Shown: positions 1-6,199 of the stretch, piece after piece
Numbering within the stretch: the first letter of the stretch is position 1
Layout of the letters: the number at the start of each line of letters is the position of its first letter
Assembly: GCA_002780065.1 (NCBI GenBank)
Contig: PEWQ01000048.1
Location: 1 to 10,652, forward strand
From: Candidatus Hydrogenedentes bacterium CG07_land_8_20_14_0_80_42_17
Lineage (GTDB): Bacteria > UBA8481
Reading direction: 5' to 3'
Length of the DNA: 10,652 nt
Translations under genes and position numbers: made by a program
Notes under the pieces: generated by a model
Database searches by the model: none
What the model was told of the DNA's origin: nothing
What the model saw: the letters and a program-made list of their open reading frames with translations, nothing else

Positions 1-32
1 TAAAGACTCACGCAGAGCCGGAAAGTTTTTCG

Positions 33-1811
33 GTGATGAGAACTAATTTAAGTTCTCGACATCAAGATAAACTTGACGCTCGTGCAGAGCTTGATGCTCT
101 AATTCCCAAGAAGGCGCATGCTGGGCCTGATCAGCCTGGCCGCGCCGCGGGGGGAATAAGATTCTTCAGCCTAACAAAGTTATTGATGTTATTCATGATT
201 GCATTTTCGTTTGGGCTCGGAGGTTCAGCTTTTGCTTCACCGCCGCCCGGCACGTGGATAACAAATACTGCTCAGATTGATTATTCGTATTCACCAACTG
301 CTGCTTCAACTGGACGGGCATATTCGAATAGCGCGGATACTCAGGTAATGTTTAATGACACGGCACCGCCGATATTTATTTCGTCAACAATCAATCCGAT
401 TGTGGCAACTAATGGAGGATGCACAGTTCGAATCACTCTGAATATCTTTGATACGTCAGGAGTGAGCGACGCGTATTTGCGGCTTGGCGTTATGGATATG
501 TACGATACGACTTCGACTTATGACAATGGACTCGCGGGAGATACAACTGCGAGTGACAGTCTCTGGAATGCGCTGGTTTATATTTCTCCGATGACTCTTG
601 GAGATACTTATCGCATTCGAGTGACTGCTTACGATATTTTTGGAAACATTGGAGAGACTTACATAACTCTTCAAGTGATTGATACTTCTTCATCGTGGAC
701 AACAATCAGATCGCTCGGCTGGAATCTGATAAACGACGTAAGGGTTGCAGGAAATGCTCTTTCGATTTTAGTGGATGCGGTCGACGAAATTTCGCAGGTT
801 TATTTTGAATATAGAAACTGGAGCGGAGGAAATTGGATGCCTTGCGCTGTTGGTTCTTGGAGCGATCACAATCCTGATACTACAGGACCAAATTGGGGCA
901 TCTACTGGAACATGGATTATTTGCCTGACGATACATACCTTATAAAGGCAACAGCGTATGACTCCGGCGGAGTTCCTGATTTAAGTCCGGGATTCCTTCG
1001 CGTAGTTAAAGACAGTAAGGACTCTTGGATTAATGAATGGACTGATACGAACGAAGGAATTCATGTAAGACGTCAATTGTTCAATAACCTTCTTTCAGAC
1101 ACTACGATTGTAATTGATAAAACAAGTCTATCAGTGGAACCGTCTGCGCTGGCTGGAGTTGATTCTGTTTGGCTGAGAGTGACTTCTTATAACACTCCGC
1201 CGCCTGACGCACCTATACCGTCGGAAAATACCGGCCTTTTCAAACAGGGTGACGGCTCTTTCAGACGCTTTGAGCGAGAAGACGGAGCGACAACATTTAC
1301 GGATTCCATTCTTATTTCTCTACCTTACATTGATGAAGGCAGAGTCGGAGATGAGGAAGCTCTGTCATTATATTATTACGATACAACTTTGGGAGAATGG
1401 GTGAAGGTGCCCGATGCCCGTGTCGATAAAGATAATGATCGAATATGGGCAAATATAAATCACTTTACGGTTTTCGGAGCATTCAGAGCGGTTCCATTAA
1501 ACCTTTCCGGCTTTACGGTTTATCCAAATCCGTTCAAGCCGAACGACGGAGATCCGACGACCGGAGCCGATTATATTCCTGGCGCAGCAAATACCGGTAT
1601 AACGTTCGAGGGCTTGCCGATATATTCAAAGATTCGCATATATACTCCGCTTGGCGCTTCTGTCCGCGACCTTATCGTTTCATCAGGAAACTTAGTTCAG
1701 TGGGATGCTAAGAATAATCGCGGAGACAGGGTTGCGAGCGGGGTTTACATCTTTATCGTCACTACTCCGAGCGGCGAAAAGATTACGGGCAAGATGGTGA
1801 TAATAAGATGA
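33..1811 (+). CDS. Secreted Ig-like surface protein with C-terminal FlgD/type IX sorting-like domain
   Basis: This 592-residue protein appears to be exported and surface-associated; its exact role is unknown. A hydrophobic segment at residues 44-66, preceded by R43 and K49, ends in AFA before S69, a plausible signal peptidase site. Residues 73-107 resemble the N-terminal repeat of secreted proteins (GTWITNTAQIDY). Two Ig-like beta-sandwich regions follow at about 108-216 and 233-326, then a domain at about 345-485 ending in the HFTVFGAF pattern often seen before sorting domains. Residues 495-592 match the FlgD-Ig/type IX C-terminal pattern: VYPNPFKP (496-503), then IRIYTPLG, VQWDAKNNRG, ASGVYIF and a terminal GKMVIIR. 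The start is GTG at 33 or ATG at 36, with only a weak GGAAAG at 20-25 upstream. This leaves about 42 residues before the signal segment, so a later start is possible. The stop overlaps the next start as ATGA. Positions 1-32 hold no identifiable gene. Confidence 0.85.
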   Translation: MMRTNLSSRHQDKLDARAELDALIPKKAHAGPDQPGRAAGGIRFFSLTKLLMLFMIAFSFGLGGSAFASPPPGTWITNTAQIDYSYSPTAASTGRAYSNSADTQVMFNDTAPPIFISSTINPIVATNGGCTVRITLNIFDTSGVSDAYLRLGVMDMYDTTSTYDNGLAGDTTASDSLWNALVYISPMTLGDTYRIRVTAYDIFGNIGETYITLQVIDTSSSWTTIRSLGWNLINDVRVAGNALSILVDAVDEISQVYFEYRNWSGGNWMPCAVGSWSDHNPDTTGPNWGIYWNMDYLPDDTYLIKATAYDSGGVPDLSPGFLRVVKDSKDSWINEWTDTNEGIHVRRQLFNNLLSDTTIVIDKTSLSVEPSALAGVDSVWLRVTSYNTPPPDAPIPSENTGLFKQGDGSFRRFEREDGATTFTDSILISLPYIDEGRVGDEEALSLYYYDTTLGEWVKVPDARVDKDNDRIWANINHFTVFGAFRAVPLNLSGFTVYPNPFKPNDGDPTTGADYIPGAANTGITFEGLPIYSKIRIYTPLGASVRDLIVSSGNLVQWDAKNNRGDRVASGVYIFIVTTPSGEKITGKMVIIR

Positions 1812-3208
1812 AACGCATATTGATTGCAGGTCTTCTTATTATTTTCATCTCGATTAATGCACTAGCGTACAATCGCGGAGCGGGTGTAACTGTAGGGAGC
1901 ACTTTATTGCGCGGGCAGGTTGGAGCGGCTCCGGCGGCTCTTGGTGGAGCATACACTGCTTTTGCCGAGGGACCGCTTTCGCTTAGATACAATCCTGCCG
2001 GACTTGCCGATGAAACTCGAAAGAAGCTTTTCCTTCAATACAACGCTCACATTCTGGATATTGACAGAAGCGATATTGCTTTGACCGTTCCGCTAAATTA
2101 CGGAGCATTCGGCATCTCTTTCAGCCTAATCGATTATGGAGATATAACACGCACTACAACGATTAACAAAAACGGCATTGGAATTTTTTCGCCAAAGGAT
2201 TATTTTTTGAAAATTGGATATGGACGACAAGTCTCGGAGCGAATGCAGTTCGGCGGAACGATCGGAGTTTACACATTAGAACTCGATCAAGATGCAAGAG
2301 CAGAAGGCATCACTGCTGATTTCGGGTTGAAGTATAATTCTCCGATCGATAATTTAATTCTTGGCGCAGGAATAAAAAATATTGGGACCAAGGCGAGGTT
2401 TTATTTTGAGCGCGAAGAATTGCCGCTTCTCTTTGTCTTAGGCCTCGCTTACAAGCCGATACCTCAACTTCTGCTTCTTGTCGACGGCGAACTGATTGAT
2501 GGCGAAGGGAGCGTGATACATGCCGGAGCTGAATATACGGTTGCGAAGCGCTTAAAGTTTAGAGTCGGATACAATGGTGAGAACGAGACTGATAACGGAC
2601 TGACAGCCGGAGCAGGTTTTGCCACAGATGACTTGAGTCTCGATTATGCTTACATTCCTTTTGGAGAATTCGGTAATTCACATCAGATATCTTTAGAAGT
2701 AAAATTCGGGAAGCCGGTTGAGAGAAAAGAGAAAGTTATCGAACGAAGAGTCGAAAGAATTGAAACTCTTGAAAGAAAACCGGAGCCGCTTACCGATACG
2801 GAGCAAGTAATTCAGACACCGATTGAAACAACAACAGCACCTGAAGAAGAGAAGATTGATATTCAGTCGATGAAAGATAAATCCGTGCAAGAATTTTCTT
2901 CGGGTAGGTTTGAATCTGCATTACGATTGTTCATAGAACTAGAGACTTTGACGCCGACAGATTACGATTTGAAATATAATATTGCTACTGCATATTATTC
3001 GATGAAACATTATGAAGAAGCTCTCAATGAATATGGAAAATATTTAGAATTAGTTCCGAGCGATGATGAAGCGTGGCTTTACAAAGGCTATTCAGAGTAT
3101 CATCTGAATCGAATTAATTCGGCAAAACATTCATGGCGAAGGGCGTTGGAAATAAATCCGGATAATGAATATGCCCGAGCCGCATTGAGTCAGACCACGA
3201 ATGAATAG
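1808..3208 (+). CDS. PorV/UPF0164-like outer-membrane beta-barrel protein with C-terminal TPR domain
   Basis: The protein has 466 residues. Residues 1-20 are a signal peptide (ALA before Y21). Residues 21-300 have the alternating pattern of a small outer-membrane barrel, with the PorV/PorQ-family hallmark at 46-66 (GGAYTAFAEGPLSLRYNPAGL). Residues 301-350 form a charged linker rich in E, R and K. Residues 355-454 hold about three TPR units, including a clear NIATAYYSMKHYEEALNEY and a last one ending ALEINPDNEYA. In Bacteroidetes, PorV is an outer-membrane partner that binds the C-terminal sorting domain of type IX secretion cargo, and related proteins occur in many diderm phyla. The TPRs presumably face the periplasm as a protein-binding arm; that is inference. 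The start overlaps the stop of the upstream sorting-domain gene by 4 nt, so the two are probably translationally coupled. The last codons (TTNE, stop) lie in sequence resembling the CACGAATGG repeat that follows. Family-level assignment is firm, while the T9SS function is not proven. Confidence 0.82.
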   Translation: MKRILIAGLLIIFISINALAYNRGAGVTVGSTLLRGQVGAAPAALGGAYTAFAEGPLSLRYNPAGLADETRKKLFLQYNAHILDIDRSDIALTVPLNYGAFGISFSLIDYGDITRTTTINKNGIGIFSPKDYFLKIGYGRQVSERMQFGGTIGVYTLELDQDARAEGITADFGLKYNSPIDNLILGAGIKNIGTKARFYFEREELPLLFVLGLAYKPIPQLLLLVDGELIDGEGSVIHAGAEYTVAKRLKFRVGYNGENETDNGLTAGAGFATDDLSLDYAYIPFGEFGNSHQISLEVKFGKPVERKEKVIERRVERIETLERKPEPLTDTEQVIQTPIETTTAPEEEKIDIQSMKDKSVQEFSSGRFESALRLFIELETLTPTDYDLKYNIATAYYSMKHYEEALNEYGKYLELVPSDDEAWLYKGYSEYHLNRINSAKHSWRRALEINPDNEYARAALSQTTNE

Positions 3209-3348
3209 CGATAAATACGAACCACGAATGGACACGAATGGCCACAAAGAAGAACCACTAATAAACACGAAGAAGAACCACGAATGGCCACTAATCAACA
3301 CAAATTATTTATAAAAATTTTAGTGTGCATTAGTGTTTATTACTGGTT
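3193..3348. repeat. Intergenic repeat mosaic (CACGAATGG-type) with imperfect palindrome
   Basis: The 9-mer CACGAATGG occurs exactly at 3223-3231, 3233-3241 and 3279-3287. A one-mismatch copy (CACGAATGA) at 3196-3204 lies inside the end of the upstream gene. Related words (CACTAATAA 3256-3264, CACTAATCA 3289-3297, CACGAAGAA 3266-3274, CACAAAGAA 3243-3251) fill the rest. Arms 3253-3268 and 3333-3348 are inverted copies matching at 15 of 16 positions. The inner CATTAGTG at 3328-3335 complements the CACTAAT words. The whole block could fold into a long imperfect hairpin with an AT-rich loop at about 3303-3320. Similar ACCACGAATGGACACGAATGG blocks are, from memory, common dispersed intergenic repeats in environmental bacterial genomes. 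There is no coding capacity, and its function is unknown. Confidence 0.75.
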
Positions 3349-3523
3349 CATATTTCTACGAAGTTAGTAACCTGTGGATATTTAGGGGAAAAAAATATCG
3401 CTAAATAAAATATTTTTCTTGCTCAATAAGTGTTTAATAGGATATGAAATGAGTTGAAATTATTACAAAGTTGAGCATGATGAATCGAATGAAGTTTAAA
3501 CGTGGCAGAATAGGGAGGTAACT
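3349..3523 (+). other. AT-rich leader upstream of ftsA
   Basis: This completes the 315-nt gene-free gap before ftsA. It contains a DnaA-box-like TGTGGATAT at 3373-3381. Next is an all-A/T inverted repeat (AAAAATAT 3391-3398 with ATATTTTT 3410-3417), too weak to call a terminator with confidence. A possible promoter lies near 3454-3481. The region ends in a strong ribosome binding site, AGGGAGGT at 3512-3519, four bases before the ftsA ATG. I see no small gene or RNA gene here. Confidence 0.5.
3454..3481 (+). promoter_or_regulatory. Possible promoter for ftsA
   Basis: TTGAAA at 3454-3459 matches the sigma-70 -35 consensus at 5 of 6 positions. It is followed after 16 bases by CATGAT at 3476-3481, which matches the -10 consensus at 4 of 6. 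Transcription would begin about 35 bases before the ftsA ATG, leaving a short leader with the strong AGGGAGGT ribosome site. Such matches arise often by chance in AT-rich DNA, and the promoter rules of this lineage are unknown, so this is tentative. Confidence 0.3.
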
Positions 3524-4783
3524 ATGTCGGCGCAAAGAGATCGCACAGTAGTAGGTCTGGATATTGGAACGACGAAAGTATGTGCGATTATTGGTGAAGT
3601 TAACGAGCAGGGAATAATCGAAATCATTGGCGTAGGGCAAGCGCCTTCTAATGGACTCCACAAAGGAGTCGTGATCAATCTCGAATCAACAGTCAAATCG
3701 ATTACGAAAGCAATTGAAGAAGCTGAGATGATGTCAGGGACCGAAGTGTCTTCAGTTTACGTTGGAATTGCCGGCGGACATATTAAAGGAATTAATTCGC
3801 GCGGCGTTGTTGCGATCACTCGCCCTGACCGTGAGATAACTCAATCTGATGTTGACCGCGTCATTGATGCGGCTCGAGCAGTTTCGATTCCGATGGACCG
3901 TGAGGTCATACACGTATTAGCTCAAGAATTTATTGTCGATGATCAAGATGGAATTAAAGATCCAATTGGAATGGCCGGAGTAAGACTTGAAGCTGAAGTT
4001 CATATTGTGACCGGAGCCGTCACTTCTGCTCAGAATATTGTGCGGTCGGTAAATCGAGCCGGATTCGAAGTTGATGACATTGTGCTCGAACCGCTAGCTT
4101 CATCATTTTCTGTTTTGACCGAGGATGAAAAAGAGCTCGGGGTTGTGCTTGTTGATATCGGCGGAGGCACAACAGATATGGCATTATTCGTTGAGGGGGC
4201 GATTTGGCAGACTGAAGTTCTTTCAGTTGGCGGGGGAAATGTCACTAAAGATATCAGCGTCGGTTTGAGAACTCCGATCGCTGAAGCCGAGCAGATCAAG
4301 CTGAGATATGGTTGCGCGACCACTTCACTTGCAAAACAGGATGAAGTGATCGAGGTGCCGTCTGTGGGAGGGCGGAAATCAAAGGTATTGCCGAGGCAGG
4401 TTTTGGCTGAAATAATTCAGCCGCGAATGGAAGAAATATTTCTTCTATTGTCTCGCGAGATAAAAAAGACCGGTTACGAGGATTTGGTTGCAGGAGGCGT
4501 AGTGCTGACTGGGGGAGCTTCTGCGATGGAGGGAATACAGGAGCTTGCGGAGCAGATTCTCGATCTTCCGGTAAGGATAGGTTCTCCAAAAGGAATTTCA
4601 GGACTTGTCGATGTTGTTAATTCTCCGGTTTTTGCGACAGGAGTAGGATTGGCTTTTTACGGCTCGAAGAATATTCAAGTTGGCGGTGGAAGAAGTCGCT
4701 CTAACTTAATCTCGGGCGGCGGTGATTTATTCCGCGGCATTACGAATCGAATGAAGGACTGGTTCGGAGAATTTTTTTCATAA
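3524..4783 (+). CDS. ftsA: Cell division protein FtsA
   Basis: FtsA is the actin-like ATPase that tethers FtsZ filaments to the inner membrane and recruits later division proteins. The 419-residue length is normal for the family. The first phosphate motif is GLDIGTTKVC (11-20), the second is VDIGGGTTDMAL (210-221), and the adenosine-side motif is GVVLTGGAS (325-333). The FtsA-specific 1C domain should lie at about 86-165. The last 18 residues (RGITNRMKDWFGEFFS at the end) form the expected amphipathic membrane-binding helix after a Gly/Ser-rich linker. The ATG at 3524 follows a strong AGGGAGGT and gives a standard N-terminus. ftsZ follows after 148 nt, the classic order. Upstream, however, is a PorV-like gene rather than ftsQ or mur genes, so the pair seems detached from a full division and wall cluster, at least on this side. 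Confidence 0.97.
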   Translation: MSAQRDRTVVGLDIGTTKVCAIIGEVNEQGIIEIIGVGQAPSNGLHKGVVINLESTVKSITKAIEEAEMMSGTEVSSVYVGIAGGHIKGINSRGVVAITRPDREITQSDVDRVIDAARAVSIPMDREVIHVLAQEFIVDDQDGIKDPIGMAGVRLEAEVHIVTGAVTSAQNIVRSVNRAGFEVDDIVLEPLASSFSVLTEDEKELGVVLVDIGGGTTDMALFVEGAIWQTEVLSVGGGNVTKDISVGLRTPIAEAEQIKLRYGCATTSLAKQDEVIEVPSVGGRKSKVLPRQVLAEIIQPRMEEIFLLLSREIKKTGYEDLVAGGVVLTGGASAMEGIQELAEQILDLPVRIGSPKGISGLVDVVNSPVFATGVGLAFYGSKNIQVGGGRSRSNLISGGGDLFRGITNRMKDWFGEFFS

Positions 4784-4812
4784 GGAGGCAATAAGTAAGA
4801 AGTAAGTTGCAG

Positions 4813-4845
4813 AATCGGAGTTGTTTAAAAACTAACCCGATTTTT
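4813..4845 (+). terminator. Terminator- or attenuator-like hairpin after ftsA
   Basis: AATCGGAGTT at 4813-4822 can pair with AACT at 4830-4833 and CCGATT at 4837-4842, giving a ten-pair stem with a 7-nt loop and a 3-nt bulge on the right side. The stem runs into a T tract, with five T at 4841-4845, as in an intrinsic terminator. Only five of the ten pairs are G-C, so termination may be partial. Its place between ftsA and ftsZ would let it set the ratio of the two transcripts. No measurement is available, and the role is inferred. Confidence 0.45.
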
Positions 4846-4880
4846 AAATTGGAATGAAGTAATTGTTGCAGTAAGGAACG

Positions 4881-4905
4881 AAGCAAATCGGCAATGCCGA
4901 TGCTT
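4881..4905 (+). promoter_or_regulatory. Hairpin in the ftsZ leader
   Basis: AAGC 4881-4884 pairs with GCTT 4902-4905, and ATCGGC 4887-4892 pairs with GCCGAT 4896-4901. This gives ten pairs with a two-A bulge and a three-base loop (AAT). There is no T tract, so it is unlikely to be a terminator. It ends 15 bases before the ftsZ ribosome site (GGAGGG 4921-4926) and could affect mRNA stability or translation of ftsZ. Confidence 0.45.
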
Positions 4906-4931
4906 GAAGTAAATTTTATGGGAGGGTTTGT

Positions 4932-6122
4932 ATGCCATTCACATTCGATTTGGCGGATGACGTCTCGACGCGTCCAACGGTTATAAAGGTTATTGGTGTC
5001 GGTGGAGGTGGCGGGAACGCTGTGGATCGGATGATCCAGACTCGTATGCGCGGGATCGAATTCCTAGTCGCAAACACTGATGCTCAGTGCATTCGGAAGT
5101 CTCTTGCGCCTGTCAAGATTCCGATAGGTCAGAAGCTTACTCAGGGTAGAGGCGCCGGCGCCAATCCTGAGATCGGACAGCAGGCCGCGCGCGAAGATTC
5201 TGAATCGCTTCGCAACGCGCTATCAGGTTCCGAGATGATATTCATTACAGCCGGAATGGGCGGCGGAACCGGAAGCGGAGCCGCTCCGGTTATTTCTGAA
5301 ATTTCGAAAGAGATTGGAGCTTTGACCGTAGGTGTGGTTACGAAGCCGTTTCATTTTGAAGGACGAGTTCGTATGCGGCAGGCTGAGGAAGCAATAGATG
5401 CTTTACGGCAAAATGTCGATACGTTAATTGTAATTCCCAATGAAAAACTTCTTGCAGTTGCCGAACGCAGAACAGGCATTCGCGATGCGTTCAAGATGGC
5501 GGACGATGTGCTTCGAAAGGGCGTGCAGGGCATTTCAGATATCATTCTTGTGCCTGGCGATATCAATGTAGATTTCGCAGATGTAAAAACGATAATGCAG
5601 GAGCACGGGGATGCAATGATGGGCATGGGAATCGGAACAGGTGAAAAACGCGCGACTCTTGCGGCTCAGCAGGCTATTTGCTCGCCGCTATTGGACGATA
5701 TCTCGATCTCCGGAGCAACAGGACTTCTGGTCAACATTACCGGCGGAGTAGATATGTCGCTTGCTGAAGTTTCAGATGCAATGTCAATTATTACTGAAGC
5801 GTGTGATGACGAGTGCAACATTATCTACGGCCATGTTGTAGATGAGAGTCTTAACGATGAGTGCAGAATTACAGTTATTGCTACGGGCTTTAACAAACGC
5901 GCTTCAACTTCCGCGACAAGGACAGTAGCATTCCCGGATATTGCACGCAGAAGACCGATCGACTCTGTATTGGAAAATGCGTCGATGCTTCGCAGAAAAC
6001 AGGTTGTCGGTTCTGAAGCTCTGGTGGAAGAAGTTGTTCATCCGAATGCTTTACCCCGCGGTGAAGATTACGAGGTTCCGGCATTTATCAGACGCGGAAT
6101 GATGAATACGGAAACGCACTAA
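4932..6122 (+). CDS. ftsZ: Cell division protein FtsZ
   Basis: FtsZ is the tubulin-like GTPase that polymerises into the division ring at midcell. The protein has 396 residues. The nucleotide-binding glycine loop is GVGGGGGNA (22-30), followed by NTDAQ (48-52). The tubulin signature GGGTGSG is at 110-116, and the catalytic T7 loop NVDFADV at 212-218 is intact. A variable linker runs from about 323 to 378. The conserved C-terminal peptide that binds FtsA and other partners is YEVPAFIRR (380-388). Eight more residues (GMMNTETH) follow it, a short tail. The ATG at 4932 is set by GGAGGG at 4921-4926. Two hairpins in the spacer upstream suggest separate control from ftsA. A GC-rich palindrome separates it from pilT. 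Confidence 0.98.
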   Translation: MPFTFDLADDVSTRPTVIKVIGVGGGGGNAVDRMIQTRMRGIEFLVANTDAQCIRKSLAPVKIPIGQKLTQGRGAGANPEIGQQAAREDSESLRNALSGSEMIFITAGMGGGTGSGAAPVISEISKEIGALTVGVVTKPFHFEGRVRMRQAEEAIDALRQNVDTLIVIPNEKLLAVAERRTGIRDAFKMADDVLRKGVQGISDIILVPGDINVDFADVKTIMQEHGDAMMGMGIGTGEKRATLAAQQAICSPLLDDISISGATGLLVNITGGVDMSLAEVSDAMSIITEACDDECNIIYGHVVDESLNDECRITVIATGFNKRASTSATRTVAFPDIARRRPIDSVLENASMLRRKQVVGSEALVEEVVHPNALPRGEDYEVPAFIRRGMMNTETH

Positions 6123-6133
6123 AAGAGTGTTTA

Positions 6134-6177
6134 CTTCAGCCTCCCTCTCCCTCTTTGGGAGAGGGGCAGGGGTGAAG
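6134..6177. repeat. REP-like GC-rich palindrome between ftsZ and pilT
   Basis: CCCTCTCCC 6143-6151 pairs perfectly with GGGAGAGGG 6157-6165 around a TCTTT loop. Outer arms CTTCA 6134-6138 and TGAAG 6173-6177 extend the palindrome to 44 bases, with a few mismatches in between. It is far richer in C and G than its surroundings. CCCTCTCCC...GGGAGAGGG elements are, from memory, widespread dispersed intergenic palindromes. No T tract follows, so it is not a standard terminator, although it may stabilise the upstream ftsZ mRNA end. Confidence 0.7.
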
Positions 6178-6199
6178 GTATGAAAGACAGGAGCATGAT

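Larger units (their letters stand above)
4799..4912. repeat. Two diverged repeat modules in the ftsA-ftsZ spacer
   Basis: Three short words recur in the same order. The first copy has GAAGTAA 4799-4805, TTGCAG 4807-4812, AATCGG 4813-4818 and CCGATT 4837-4842. The second has GAAGTAA 4856-4862, TTGCAG 4866-4871, AATCGG 4886-4891 and CCGAT 4897-4901. A third GAAGTAA stands at 4906-4912. Each module ends in an AATCGG/CCGAT hairpin. This looks like an old tandem duplication of a roughly 50-57 nt unit that has since diverged. The order and repeated words are seen directly; the duplication history is inferred. Confidence 0.55.

Noticed and set aside
1-32. End of a preceding gene or a dispersed repeat fragment (CACGCAGAGCCG)
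   Set aside because: Too short at the window edge to support any assignment.
3391-3417. Intrinsic terminator for the upstream surface-gene pair
   Set aside because: The stem (8 bp) is entirely A/T with an 11-base loop and so is too weak to claim, although T-rich sequence follows.
3419-3448. Alternative ftsA promoter TTGCTC with TATGAA at 18-base spacing
   Set aside because: Only 3 of 6 and 4 of 6 consensus matches; weaker than the TTGAAA/CATGAT pair downstream.
4030-4589. Minus-strand open frames of about 97 codons within ftsA
   Set aside because: They lie antisense to a clearly conserved gene and show no recognisable domain or ribosome site; typical shadows.
4784-4830. Small gene or leader peptide behind the GGAGG directly after the ftsA stop
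   Set aside because: No ATG or GTG lies within range; the nearest TTG (4807) is 18 bases away and opens only a 16-codon frame. The GGAGG may be a leftover ribosome site.
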